Source: Dastarcus helophoroides (taxonomy: Eukaryota; Arthropoda; Insecta; Coleoptera; Bothrideridae). From it: a DNA stretch of 64,000 nucleotides. The stretch's first letter is position 1. Each line of letters opens with the position of its first letter. Of the stretch, positions 10,646 through 21,332 are shown piece by piece. The stretch covers positions 2,800,896 to 2,864,895 of the forward strand of contig CM053328.1 of the NCBI GenBank assembly GCA_028583605.1, given 5' to 3'. Below the pieces are notes generated by a model, which did not search any database, was not told the DNA's origin, and saw only the letters and a list, made by a program, of their open reading frames with translations. The translations under genes were made by a program, and so were the position numbers.

Positions 10646-12600
10646 CTTGTAATAATAAATATTTTATAAGTTTGGATAAATATGCAAGGCAAAAATTAAG
10701 TAAATATAGTAATTAAATAGTCCTGCAAGTCTCGTATCATAAATCAATTAACGCACGTATTAAAGAAACATGATAATGTAACATACAAGTTTGCGAAATT
10801 AAAAAGTATTTGTCGGTACTTTAATAGCATTACAGGATGATTATAAGTCCTTGCACCGCGGGAACCTTTGATTAGTTCACTGATGTATCAAAACCAGCTA
10901 CAATTTGTCATTTCTCGAGTATAATCTTCCACTTACAGCAAATGAAAAGGTCCATAAATATCCATTGTAATTAACACCACATAAAATTAATATAAATTAC
11001 TTCCAAACGTGCATAATATATAAAATTTATTAGGTAACTCCCATAATAAAAAATGACTTTATATGGACGATAAATTAAAATAAATGCATCCAGATTCACT
11101 CTAAAGAAGATATAGTGGGCTCTAAAACCTAGAGCATTTTTACAAGCACTAAAAAATATACAAAGTGTTAGACTGCAGGATGCTAAAAATATTATAAGAT
11201 AACTCGAGGCTAATAAAAAAAATTAGGCAGCCTTGAAACTAATTTTCCAAAAAAAGATCAGAATTTTCAAAAAAATTGAAAATTTGAAAAAATTCGTATT
11301 TAATTTTTTAAAAAATCGAAATATAACACAGTCAAAAATGCCAAAAAAAGTAAATTTTGAAAAAAATATAAAAATTTTCGAAAACTTAAGTTTTAAAAGA
11401 ACTAAGCAATTTAAAAAATGTGACTTTAAAAACCAAGAAAAACAGAAAAATGTTCCACTTTTTGAAAAATAGATGAATTTTCAAAAAATGTTGCGATTTT
11501 TAAAAAGCTAAATGTTCCAAATAAGTAAAAATTTGGAAAAATAAGTAAAAACTTAAAAAAAAAATGTTGAGAAATGTAAAAATTTGTATAAAAAGATGAA
11601 ATTATTGAAAAATGGCTTCATATGAAAGCTTCGCATTTTTCAAAATTTTGATTTTTTGGGAAATTTCGACTGTGGAGAATTTCCATTTTATTTAAAATTT
11701 CGAATTTTGAAAAAAATTGAAATTTTTAAAAAAGTTAAATGTAGTCAAAAATGTCAAAAAAAGTAAAATTTTGAAAAACAAATAATTTTTTTATCGAAAA
11801 CTTTAGTCTTAAAAAAACTACGCAATTTAAAAAAATCTAAATTTTTAGAAACCAAAAAACAGAAAAATGTCGCTAAAAAATGTAAAATTTCGGGAAAAAA
11901 ACCAGAAATTTCAAAGAAAAATTTTGAGAAATATTAAATTTTTGATAAAAAGAAAAATAAAAAAAAATCAAAATTTCGCAAAAATTTCGTATAAATTAAA
12001 AAAATCAAAATATTGAAAAATGGCCAAAAAACTCAAAATATTCGAAATAAGTCAAAATTTTCAAAAAAGAAAAGTAATAACTGAATAAACAGGGTAATTT
12101 TCCAAAATATTCGAAGTTGAAAAAAATGTTTTAAAATTATTTTGAAAAAAGTTTTAAATTTTCGAAAAAGTCAAAATTTCGAAAAATAGATAAATTAAAA
12201 CAAAAACTTGTAAAAGGCATTTTCAGAAACAATTAACATTTTGAAAAAAGGGCAAAAATTTGAAAACAAAAGTCAAAATTTTAAAAAACTTCGAAATTTG
12301 AATACAAACATTTAATATTTTCAAAAATAATGAAGGTTTTCAAAAAGAAGCAGCAAGTTTCAAAAAAAGTCTAAGAAAAGTTGGAAAAGCCGATATTTGC
12401 CAAGAGTCGAAATTTTTTTGAAGTTTAATTAAAAAAATTAAATTTCTGAAATATCAAAATTTTCAAAAACATCGAAATTTCCGAAAAGATCGAACCTTTC
12501 AACAATCGAAGTCGACAATTCAAGACAATAAAAATATTGAAAAACTTTCTTCTTTTATTCTTTTATTAAATATCTAATTTTGAAAAAGTCAAAATTTTTG
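10646..12600. other. AT-rich non-coding DNA, A-rich repeat words
   Basis: From about 11230 to 12580 the plus strand is A-rich with degenerate tandem words such as GTCAAAATTTTCAAAAAA and TTTTGAAAAAATG. An open frame at 11233-11472 encodes only Lys/Asn/Phe-rich sequence. The first 600 bp are less repetitive and hold no recognised gene. Confidence 0.5.
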
Positions 12601-13969
12601 TTTAAACTAATGATTGGTAAAAGTTGAACTATCGTTAATTTAGCCCGACGCCCAAATAATGAATTGCGTTCGGGTAAACTGAAATGTAAGAATGTAAAAA
12701 GGGTGAAAAGAAGCGCACCCATTCAAGTTGTAAGTTGTAGTAATAAATCTGCATAAAGGTTTCAGCAATAAATACGGATACGATTAATTTCATTAATTGG
12801 GCCCATGACGAAGCCAGATGCGATCCGTATCCCAAATTAGGAGTTTTACTAATTACTTTAACGACTGGGAAAAACCCCGTTCTTGGGAATCAATATCAGC
12901 CTGGCAAGAACTACAAGATTTGCGATAATGGGATAAGGGTAATGGGTAAATAATTATTGACATACAGTAAAATTTACCTAATCCCATTGCCGTTCCAGTT
13001 CAATGCTCTTAAACAATTTTAAAAGTCAAAATTTTGCAAAAAAGTCGTAAATTTGAAAAAAGTAAAAATTTGTTTTAAAAATTAGGAACTTAAAAAAAAG
13101 ACGAATTATAAGAGGCACGCCTCGCTGGCTAAACTGTTCTGCTGCATAGCATTGATATGATACATCGGATATCGAATAAATTTACCGATGTATCGAAACA
13201 TATCGCGATATTATTTTCGAAACATTGTGTTCTACATTTTCATCGAAAATTGGTTCAGTAATTGAGTCATAAAACGCCAACAGAAGGGCAGACGAGCACA
13301 TTTTGGCATTTACATTTAATTAGGATAGAACATAGAGAAAGGTGAGGTAGACTTTGTCTCTGGCGTAACGTATTCCAAGCGCTCTCTATTGTAAAAGTTC
13401 TCAACCTTGCATACTATATCACACAATTATAATTAACAACAATAGATGTCGCCCACCATTGCAGTAAGGAAGGTAGACCATAGAGAAAGGTAGACCTTTC
13501 TCTATGCGGTAGACGCAACAACTGTGACATCTGTTGCTGGTTAATCTAAATTTTGCATACTTAGATTTCAATGGATAGATGTCACTACATGCGGCTATAA
13601 CAGTAGAAATTCAAAATGTAGAAAGGTAAACATTTTGTGGTGTAACTGTCCAAAGGGCAGCAGTGTGGACAGTACACTCTCTTTTATAAAAAAAAATTCA
13701 CAGTTAGAAAAAAAAAGTTAAATATTTTTAAAAACGAAATGCTGACTTTTAAGCTCAAATCTGAAAAAAAATTTCGCAATTTGGAAATTAAAATCGAAAT
13801 CTTCAGAACAAAATTAAATAAAAAAAAAACAAAATAACACAAATAAGAAAAATTTGGAAATTTAAATTGTTTTTCTAAAACCAGTGACCATTTTAAGTTT
13901 GCTGTCAACATTTTGCCCCTTAAATGTATTTTATATTTATTATTAATTTTTTTGTTGAAATTTTGACTT
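12601..13969. other. Non-coding DNA of mixed composition
   Basis: The part at 12640-13010 has higher GC content and low repetition but no exon-like frame that I recognise. A cis-dyad CATAGAGAAAGGTAGACC...TTTCTCTATG lies at about 13483-13510, and a related CATAGAGAAAGGTGAGGTAG occurs at about 13331. The CATCGGATATCGAATAAAT dyad at about 13164 resembles small hAT-type ends. Confidence 0.4.
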
Positions 13970-15770
13970 TGAATTACGAAGGCGGAGAAAAGACATCGAC
14001 TGAAAAAAATTATTTTCAGAAATGTTTCGAAATTTTGACCTTAATATCGAAATTTCGACTTTTTTTTCGAAATTTCGACTTTTTTTTCGAAATTTCGGAA
14101 TTTTGACTTAAATCTCGAAATTTCGACATTAAACGCGAAATTTCGACTGTTTTCTCGAAAATTCGACCTTTTTCTCGAAATTTCGACTGTTTGCTCGAAA
14201 TTTCGACTTTAATTTCGGAATTTCGACTTTAAATTCAAAATTTCGACTTTAAATTCGAAATTTCGACTTTTTTCTAGAAATTTAAACTTTAATCTTGAAA
14301 TTTCTAAAAAAAACAAGACGAAATTTTAATAATTGAATTAAAAATTACTGAACGCACCCTACTGCCAACTGTCAATATTGTTTGGAAAGGGGAGTGGTGG
14401 GACCTTTGACTATACATATTTATCTAAGGGTGGGACAAAACTGTCATCTGCCTAACTTAACCATAGAGTACAGAAATTTCGACTTTAATCTCAAAATTTC
14501 GAGAAAAAAAAAATAATCGAAATTTCGAGATTAAAGTCGAAAATTCGACTTTAATCTCGAGATTTCAAGAAAAAAGTCGAAATTTAAAGTCGAAGTTCCG
14601 AGATAAAAGTTTCGAAAACAAAAAATCGAAATTTCATGTTTAAAGCCGAAATTTCGAGTTTATAGTCAAAGTTTCAAGGCAAAAGTCGAAATTTCCATTA
14701 ATCTCGAAATTTTAACAAAAAAGTCGAAATTTCGACTTTAATCTCAAAATTTCGAGAAAAAAGTCGAAATTTCGAGAAAAAAGTCGAAATTTCGAGATTA
14801 AAGTCGAAATTTCTACTTTAATCTCGTAATTTTAAGGAAAAAGTCGAAAATTCGACTTTAATCTCGAGATTTTAAGAAATAGGTCGAAGTTCCGAGATAA
14901 AAATTTCAAAAAAAAATCGAAATTTTATGTTTAAAGCCGAAATTTTGAGTTTAAAGTCGAATTTTCAAGTTTAAAGTCGAAATTTCTACTTTAATCTCGA
15001 AATTTCAACAAAAAAGTCGAAATTTCGAGTTTAATCTCGAGATTTAAGAAAAAGTCGAAGTTTCGAAAAAAAATCGAAATTTCATGTTTAGAGCCAAAAT
15101 TTCGAGTTTAAAGTCAAAATTTCGAGTTTAAAGTCGAAATTTCAACTTTAAAGTCGAAATTTCTACTCAAGACTCGAAATTTTAACAAAAAAGTCGAAAT
15201 TTCGAGTTTAACCTCGAGATTTATAAAAAAGTCGAAGTTTTGAAAAAAAAAATTGAAATTTTATGTTTAAAGCCGAAATGTCGAGTTTAAAGTCGAAATT
15301 TCGAGTTTAAAGTCGAAATTTCAAGTTTAATGTCGAAATTTCTACTTTAATTTCGAAATTTTAACAAAAAAGTCGAAATTTCGAGTTTAATCCCGAGATT
15401 TAAAAGAAAAGTCAAAGTTTCGAGAAAAAAATCGAAATTTCGAGATATAAGTCGATGTTCCGAGATAAAAGTTGAAATTTCGAGAAAAAAGTAGAAATTT
15501 CAAGAAAAAAAATCGAAATTTTATGTTCAAAATCGAAATTTCGAGTTTAAAGTCGAAATTTCGAGTTTAAAGTCGAAATTATGAGATTAAACTCGAAATT
15601 TCGACTTTAATCTCGGAAATTAAAAAAAAAATCGAAATTTCAAGAAAAAAGTCGACATTTCAAAAAAAAAGTCGACATTTCAAGAAAAGTCGAAAGTTCC
15701 AAAAAATGGTCGAAATTTTTAAAAATATTCTTTTTTAAGTCGGTGTTCCTTTTCTACGTCTTGAGATATT
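13970..15770. mobile_element. Foldback-like element, copy 2 (best defined)
   Basis: The left end at about 13977-14020 (GGCGGAGAAAAGACATCGAC, then AAAAAAATTATTTTCAG) is answered at about 15722-15762 by the complement of a related sequence (TTTTTTAAGTCGGTGTTCC, then TTTTCTACGTC). The left arm (14040-14320) carries TTTCGACTTTAATCTCGAAA-type units, the right arm (14470-15700) the reverse orientation. A unique core at about 14340-14475 (GAACGCACCCTACTGCCAAC ... TCTGCCTAACTTAACCAT) separates the arms. The core matches that of copy 1. No open frame of note. Confidence 0.65.
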
Positions 15771-16690
15771 GAACCTTTAAGTTCTCAAAAGAAATTCGAA
15801 ATATACATGTCAGTCAAAATGTTGCAAAAAAAAAGTAAAAACTGGATTTTAACGTCGAAGTAAAACAATTTTAAATAATACCCGAAAAAATGTAACAAAC
15901 ATATCGTGTTTTAAGATAAAAGTGCAAGAATAGGTCGAACTTTGGAATTTAGAATCCAAATTTTGAATCAACTGGGAGTATGTGGAAATTTTGGGAAAAA
16001 CGAAATTTCGACTTTTGGAAAATTGGAATTTTCGGATTATTCATGACATTTTCCATTAGGCAACGTCGGTCGAATCACTTGAATTTCTAGTTAAAACGCA
16101 ACATTTTCGAAACTTGTTTCAGTTTGTTATTTCGATTTTAATTTTAAAATGTATACTCTAACCTCCAAATTATGACTTGTAACGCAAACATTTAATCAAA
16201 TTTTAAATTATCGGTCGTGGATCACGTCTTTTTAATTCTATTACACTTCTTACTTAATAATAGTCACTGGTAACAGTATATTAGCGTGATGATGACGCTA
16301 AACCATAAACATCCTGTACCTAAAATCGCCCAACGTCAAAAATGCCGTTATATAGGAACTATTACGGGTAAGGTCGCAGTAAACTACAGAATAAAGATTT
16401 TGCAACAATTTTATTAACTTTAACGTACAAAAATATAACACAATGCAGGAGTGGCCACTGATTTCAACCAAACCGAACAACCATCTTTTTTAACTGTCAC
16501 TTTAGTAATCTGCAATTCCGTCAGGGCTCGGTTGAACCATAGATACTTCACGCCGCCCGAATTGACATTGACATTACGCTGCCAACTATTAATAATGAAT
16601 AAGTGATGGGCTATTCAAAATTTAGAACTACAGTTTTAAAATTAAAAATCGACCTGTTTCACCATTTTATTCATAAATTATAAATTACCC
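15771..16690. other. Non-coding DNA, nothing recognised
   Basis: Moderately AT-rich, largely non-repetitive. No open frame with homology that I recognise and no RNA gene seen. Confidence 0.4.
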
Positions 16691-17013
16691 ATATATGTAA
16701 TACTTCTATATGGCGTGTTGTGTATAATCGCCACTACAATATGCTTTGTCAAAAAAGTGAGATGAAAGTATATGTCGTACTCTTTCAAGGACAAGCGTTC
16801 ATTCATTTATAGCGGGAACAGATGACAAGATGGGCGGGAACACTAATAAATGAATGACAACAATGACAACTGACTAGAAGAGGGATATTTGAAATAAACT
16901 TTGGGATTGGTTAATATATTCTGTCCTTGAAAAAGACAAACATATATATCCATCGCGTCTTTTTGGCACAAACAAAGGGACAAAACGCTCCATATAGAAG
17001 TATTACATATATA
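16691..17013. mobile_element. MITE with about 24-bp terminal inverted repeats
   Basis: ATGTAATACTTCTATATGG at the left (16691-16714) is mirrored by CCATATAGAAGTATTACAT at the right (about 16990-17010). The ends are inside a TA-rich context, so a TA target-site duplication is possible. Inner sequence shows further weak inverted similarity (TCTTTCAAGGACA versus TGTCCTTGAAAAAGA). About 320 bp, no coding capacity, which suggests a Tc1/mariner-type non-autonomous element, but the superfamily is inferred from length and TA context only. Confidence 0.65.
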
Positions 17014-17618
17014 AAATTACCAAAGAGTATATAGGAAAAGACCATTTAGTAAATAGAAGAAAGAAGTGTGTTTGTAGCGCCGCGAAGTCGGGTTAAAGAA
17101 ACTAAAATAGTTTTCCTCCCGCTCTTTTTCTCTCTCCTTCTCACTTCCTCGAAAATATGGCAGTTGACGTATCTTCTTTATTGTTTACAATTTACAATGC
17201 AAATTTAAAAAGGTCTAAAAGAACATTTTGCCACATTGGTAAATGGTGATAATTACGAAAAGCTGCGTAATTAATGCCAATTACTGATGTGGTAAAAATC
17301 TTCTTTTTGAATTTAAAATCTTGGATACATTAAATTTTTGACAAAAGGTGGTAAATTTTGTCGATAATATAGTTTTTAGTGTTGTTGATATTACAGTGTC
17401 CTGTTTTTTTAGTGTTGTTAGTATTACAGTGTCCCGTTAACCACGTGGGGCGTACGCTATCCATAGAATTGCACGTAGTTCATACTCTTTCTTAGTTTCT
17501 CTATGTAAATTACCTCTAATTTTAGATAAATATGCATCAGCGAACGCACTGAACCTCTTATTTTGTAGTGGCAACATTGATTATAAAATTCTATAAGCCG
17601 TGAGTGGCAACAACAAGA
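17014..17618. other. Non-coding DNA, nothing recognised
   Basis: Includes a pyrimidine-rich patch (CTCTTTTTCTCTCTCC, about 17122) and two direct copies of TTAGTGTTGTTGATATTACA-like sequence at about 17380 and 17410. No gene recognised. Confidence 0.4.
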
Positions 17619-17806
17619 ACTAGTAGTTTATCCACGGATTGTGAAAGTAGGATAGTGCACGAATGTAGAAAATGGTATCGAAAAAGCATCTAGAGAGTAG
17701 TTAGTAGGCTCTCGTGATATCAGGAGTGATGGATTTCTATTATCAATGAAGAATCAAGCAAATGACTATGGCTATGAAATAGCTATTGAAAAAGAGAGAG
17801 AGAGAG

Positions 17807-17857
<51 letters not shown>

Positions 17858-18010
17858 AAAGAAATAGTCGGAGCTACTCCACTTTCTAGACGCATTTCGG
17901 TCAAATTTTTATACATGGCCAATACAAGGCGTGCACGTTGATTGAATATAGTATTCAATCAACGGCGTGCACTATCCTTATTCTATAATCCGTGGGTATA
18001 TCGAACTAGT
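17619..18010. mobile_element. MITE with about 43-bp inverted ends and internal (GA)n
   Basis: The left end ACTAGTAGTTTATCCACGG (17619 on, through GGATAGTGCACG at 17661) is mirrored by the right end (CGTGCACTATCC at 17966 through CCGTGGGTATATCGAACTAG, ending at 18010). Inside are a GA microsatellite (17793-17855) and a perfect small hairpin CGTTGATTGAATA...TATTCAATCAACG (17936-17964). No coding capacity. Confidence 0.65.
17793..17855. repeat. (GA)n microsatellite
   Basis: About 60 bp of near-pure GA dinucleotide with a single GC interruption, within the MITE at 17619-18010. The serine/leucine-only open frame on the minus strand is an artefact of this run. Confidence 0.95.
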
Positions 18011-19620
18011 AATATTTAGACATGGTCGTGTGGCAGCGCTGTGACATTTCTTAGTGGATGTTTTGTGCTTAGTGGTGTTCTGTGTTCGTCAAATCCTAAC
18101 GTAAATATCATTAAATATTTTGATTTGTTGTCGGTTGTTTTAAGAGTGATTCTTTTTATTTTGAGTCAATTTCGGCTAAAACTGATTAAATTGTTAATAA
18201 CGATAAAAAGCAATAATATGGAAAACATTTAATGCGTTTATTTCTGCCAAAACAACCCCTGAAATATAGGCAACACATTAATCATTAAAATGTTTACGCG
18301 TGAAGCCAGCTTTAGTTCTGGCACAGAACAAGACTACTCTGTGTTCTGGTGATTTTTTTTGTAACTTATCTCTAAAGCTCTTGTTCTGTGATCTAAGGAT
18401 TGATTTAATACCATATATGTTCTGTGTTTAATACTTGACGGCTTATTCTTAGGCACATTTTCTGAAAAGATATTGAATTTATGCGTTATTTTAGCGTTGA
18501 TTGAATAAATATTTCAATAGCGTGTGTACAAAAAGTTTCCTAATCTAGTGTGACGCTGTCATTTTTTGTCATGTTTACGTATATCCCGTACTTGATCGGT
18601 ATTTTAAACAAACAGGTAAACAAACATAACCTTAAAACAATATTTTATTGATTTGATGTTACAATGGAAGAAAAATATTTTATTGCTGAATCTTACTTTT
18701 GAAAAGCCCAAAAAAGCAATAGTGAATGGACCTCTTCTATTCCTGAATGTATTGCAGAATTTTTATGTCAAGGTAAAATGTCAATTTGATGAGTACGAAT
18801 CAAGTAAGGAACATACGTGAACATGTCAAAAGGTAAGAGCAGTACTTTGATTGCTAGATTAAAAAAATTGTACTTTATACGCTTGATATTTATTCAGTCA
18901 ACTCTTTTAGCCCTCACCACATACTGATGTTTATAGAATTTATTAAATTGCTTCAAGCTTGAAGAGTTTTTTGTTAATAAAAATTTCAATTTATCAAATA
19001 AATGGAAATTGTGAACAAAGATCCACAGTTTAATTCACACCAACACGCCCCCTTTAAGTATACAGACAACAGACAACTCGTGTTACTTTGTCTTCCAATC
19101 TGGGACACAACGCATTACGACTAATTGTGAGAATCACCAATGAACCCATTGTTCGTTTCAGTTAGAAAGTCCTGTCTCAATTTCTCCGTATTCGAATTTT
19201 CCAAATACAAAAATAGCTCGCTTCGGACGGCAGTTGACTCGGCGCGGCCAAGTTCATTTTATTTTCAAATAAAATCTCTGTTGTCGAGGTGAAAAAATAG
19301 GGAGCGCGCGCATCACGGCTAAAATGAGAGGAGGATCGTTCGACACGCGAGCACGAAAGAGACGAAGGTTTCAAACAAAATATCGAATAAATTGAGGTTA
19401 GACTGTGACTCGACAAAGAAACAGCAGATGATATTGCAACTCTTCTAAAATAATACGATTTCGTCGAAACTCAGCTGTTGTCTGTTGAAGGGAAGGTGAT
19501 TGACTTTTCCATTTGACGTCTGTTAAATCCTTTAGTGATAGTTCTGGGTGTTTGCTGCAAATTCAACGAGAAACTTTCAATAAAACTGGCTTGTAATTTC
19601 GGTGCAAAAGCGAAACAAAC
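18011..19620. other. Upstream region and probable 5' leader of the UBE4B gene
   Basis: No independent gene is recognised. The last 450 bp before the start codon (about 19170-19620) are distinctly GC-richer than the surroundings, with GCGCGCG and CGGCGCGGCC runs, as expected for a promoter and 5' untranslated leader. No TATA box or initiator can be assigned with confidence. A short Met-initiated frame at 18664 is stopped after 12 codons. Confidence 0.4.
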
Positions 19621-19644
19621 ATGAGTGAACTCAGCCAGGAAGAG
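19621..19644 (+). CDS. Ube4b: UBE4B coding exon 1
   Basis: Eight codons, MSELSQEE, followed by the donor GTAAGAG. Phase 0. It joins to [10 protein letters not shown] in exon 2, reproducing the family N-terminus (Met-x-Glu-Leu-Ser-x-x-Glu-Ile-Arg-Arg-Arg-Arg). That match is the reason for choosing this start, although the exon is tiny and 11.2 kb from the next. Confidence 0.85.
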
Positions 19645-20399
19645 GTAAGAGAGGTTATTATTTGTTTGACCGTGATTCATGTAAAAAAAAGATGTGTTTG
19701 AGGCATTGAGTGATCTTGAAAGTTCATTTGTAAGAAAAAGGTTATTTTCTGGCGTAAATCAATGAATGTTTGGAATGTCTACTGCTTATAAGTCAAGGAC
19801 CCTAAATTGATTTGTAAAAACAATTAATTTATCACATTGCATTACCGGATTCGTTTCGTGAATTGTGCTTAAGGTTACTTAATACGCGTTTCTCTTTGTT
19901 TAAATATTGGTAGTGGGTGTTATTTAAGCAAAACTTCGTGGTGTTACTATGTAATTTAAATGGATGATTTTTATCTCATATATTCAGTGGCTAATCTGTA
20001 TTTGTTCAGAAAATTTCAAAACATGAATGTTGAACAGATGTAATGAAATAGGGAACTTTTGCCTTTCATTGGCTTGTTTGTTTATAAAACAGTCGTAATT
20101 GATTAATTTTTCGGTTCAACATATCGCATATCATAAACGAAAAATAACCTTGGGTTGATTCGCTTCCGTTTACATCTATGACGAGTAGATGGCGCTTTTC
20201 ACGTTCTCAAATGATGGAAGTGGCTTTACGCGCGGTTTTCAAATCTGGACTTTTGAACCTTTTTTGTTGAACTTTATTCAGAAATATCGACATTTTTCCT
20301 AAATTTCTTGTTAAAACTCCATTTTTTTTATAAATGGCGAGTCATTCTGGAAAATTGATTTTTTCTTTTGAATATCAGATTCTAAAATTTAAGGAGTGA

Positions 20400-20430
<31 letters not shown>

Positions 20431-20592
20431 ACATTCTCGAAAATTTGATTTTTTTTTCTTGAATATCAGCTTCTAAAATTTAAGGAGAGAGAAGAGAGAG
20501 GGAGAGAAAAAGAAGAGAGAGAGAGATGGGAAAGAGGGAAAAATGGGAAAAGAGAGAGAGAAAGAAAAGAGAGATGGGGGAGAGCGAGAGAG

Positions 20593-20633
<41 letters not shown>

Positions 20634-20888
20634 AAAAAAGAAGAGGGAGAGAGAGAAGAGAGCGAGAGAGAGAGAAGAAAGAGAGGAAAAAGAGAGAAGG
20701 GAAAAAGAGAGAGAGGAAGAAGATAAAGATAAGAGAGAGTGAGAAGAGAAAAGAGAGCAAGAGAGAGAGAGAGAAAAGAGAGCGAGAGAGAGAGAAAAGA
20801 GAGAGAGAAGAGAGAGAGAGAGATGGAGAGAGAGAGGACATTCTCGAAAATTTGATTTTTTTTCTTGAATATCAGCTTCTAAAATTTA

Positions 20889-20974
<86 letters not shown>

Positions 20975-21290
20975 AGGGAGAAAGAGAGAGAGAAAAAGAG
21001 AGAGAGAGAGAGCGAGATGATGGAGAGAGAGAGAGAGAAAAAGAAGAGAGAGATGGGGGAGAGCGAGAGAGAGAAGAAAGAGAGGAAGAAGAGAGAGAGA
21101 AAAGAGAGCGAGAGAGAGAGAGAAGAAAGAGAGGAAAAAGAGAGAGAGGAAGAAGATAAAGAGAAGAGAGAGAGAAAAAGAAGAGAGAGGGAGAGAGAGT
21201 GAAAAGAGAAAAGAGAGCAAGAGAGAGAGAGAAAAGAGAGAAGGGAGAGAGAGAGATAGACAGAGATAGAGAGATAGACAAGAGAGAGAG

Positions 21291-21332
<42 letters not shown>

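Noticed and set aside
5573..10653. An 8-bp target-site duplication for the hAT element
   Set aside because: The flanks GTACGGAG and CTTGTAAT do not match; the element call rests on its inverted ends and transposase remnant instead.
18664..18775. A possible short coding exon (MEEKYFIAESYF, then a stop, then KAQKSNSEWTSSIPECIAEF and a GTAAAA donor-like site)
   Set aside because: An in-frame TGA after 12 codons, no recognised family and no partner exon in the window.
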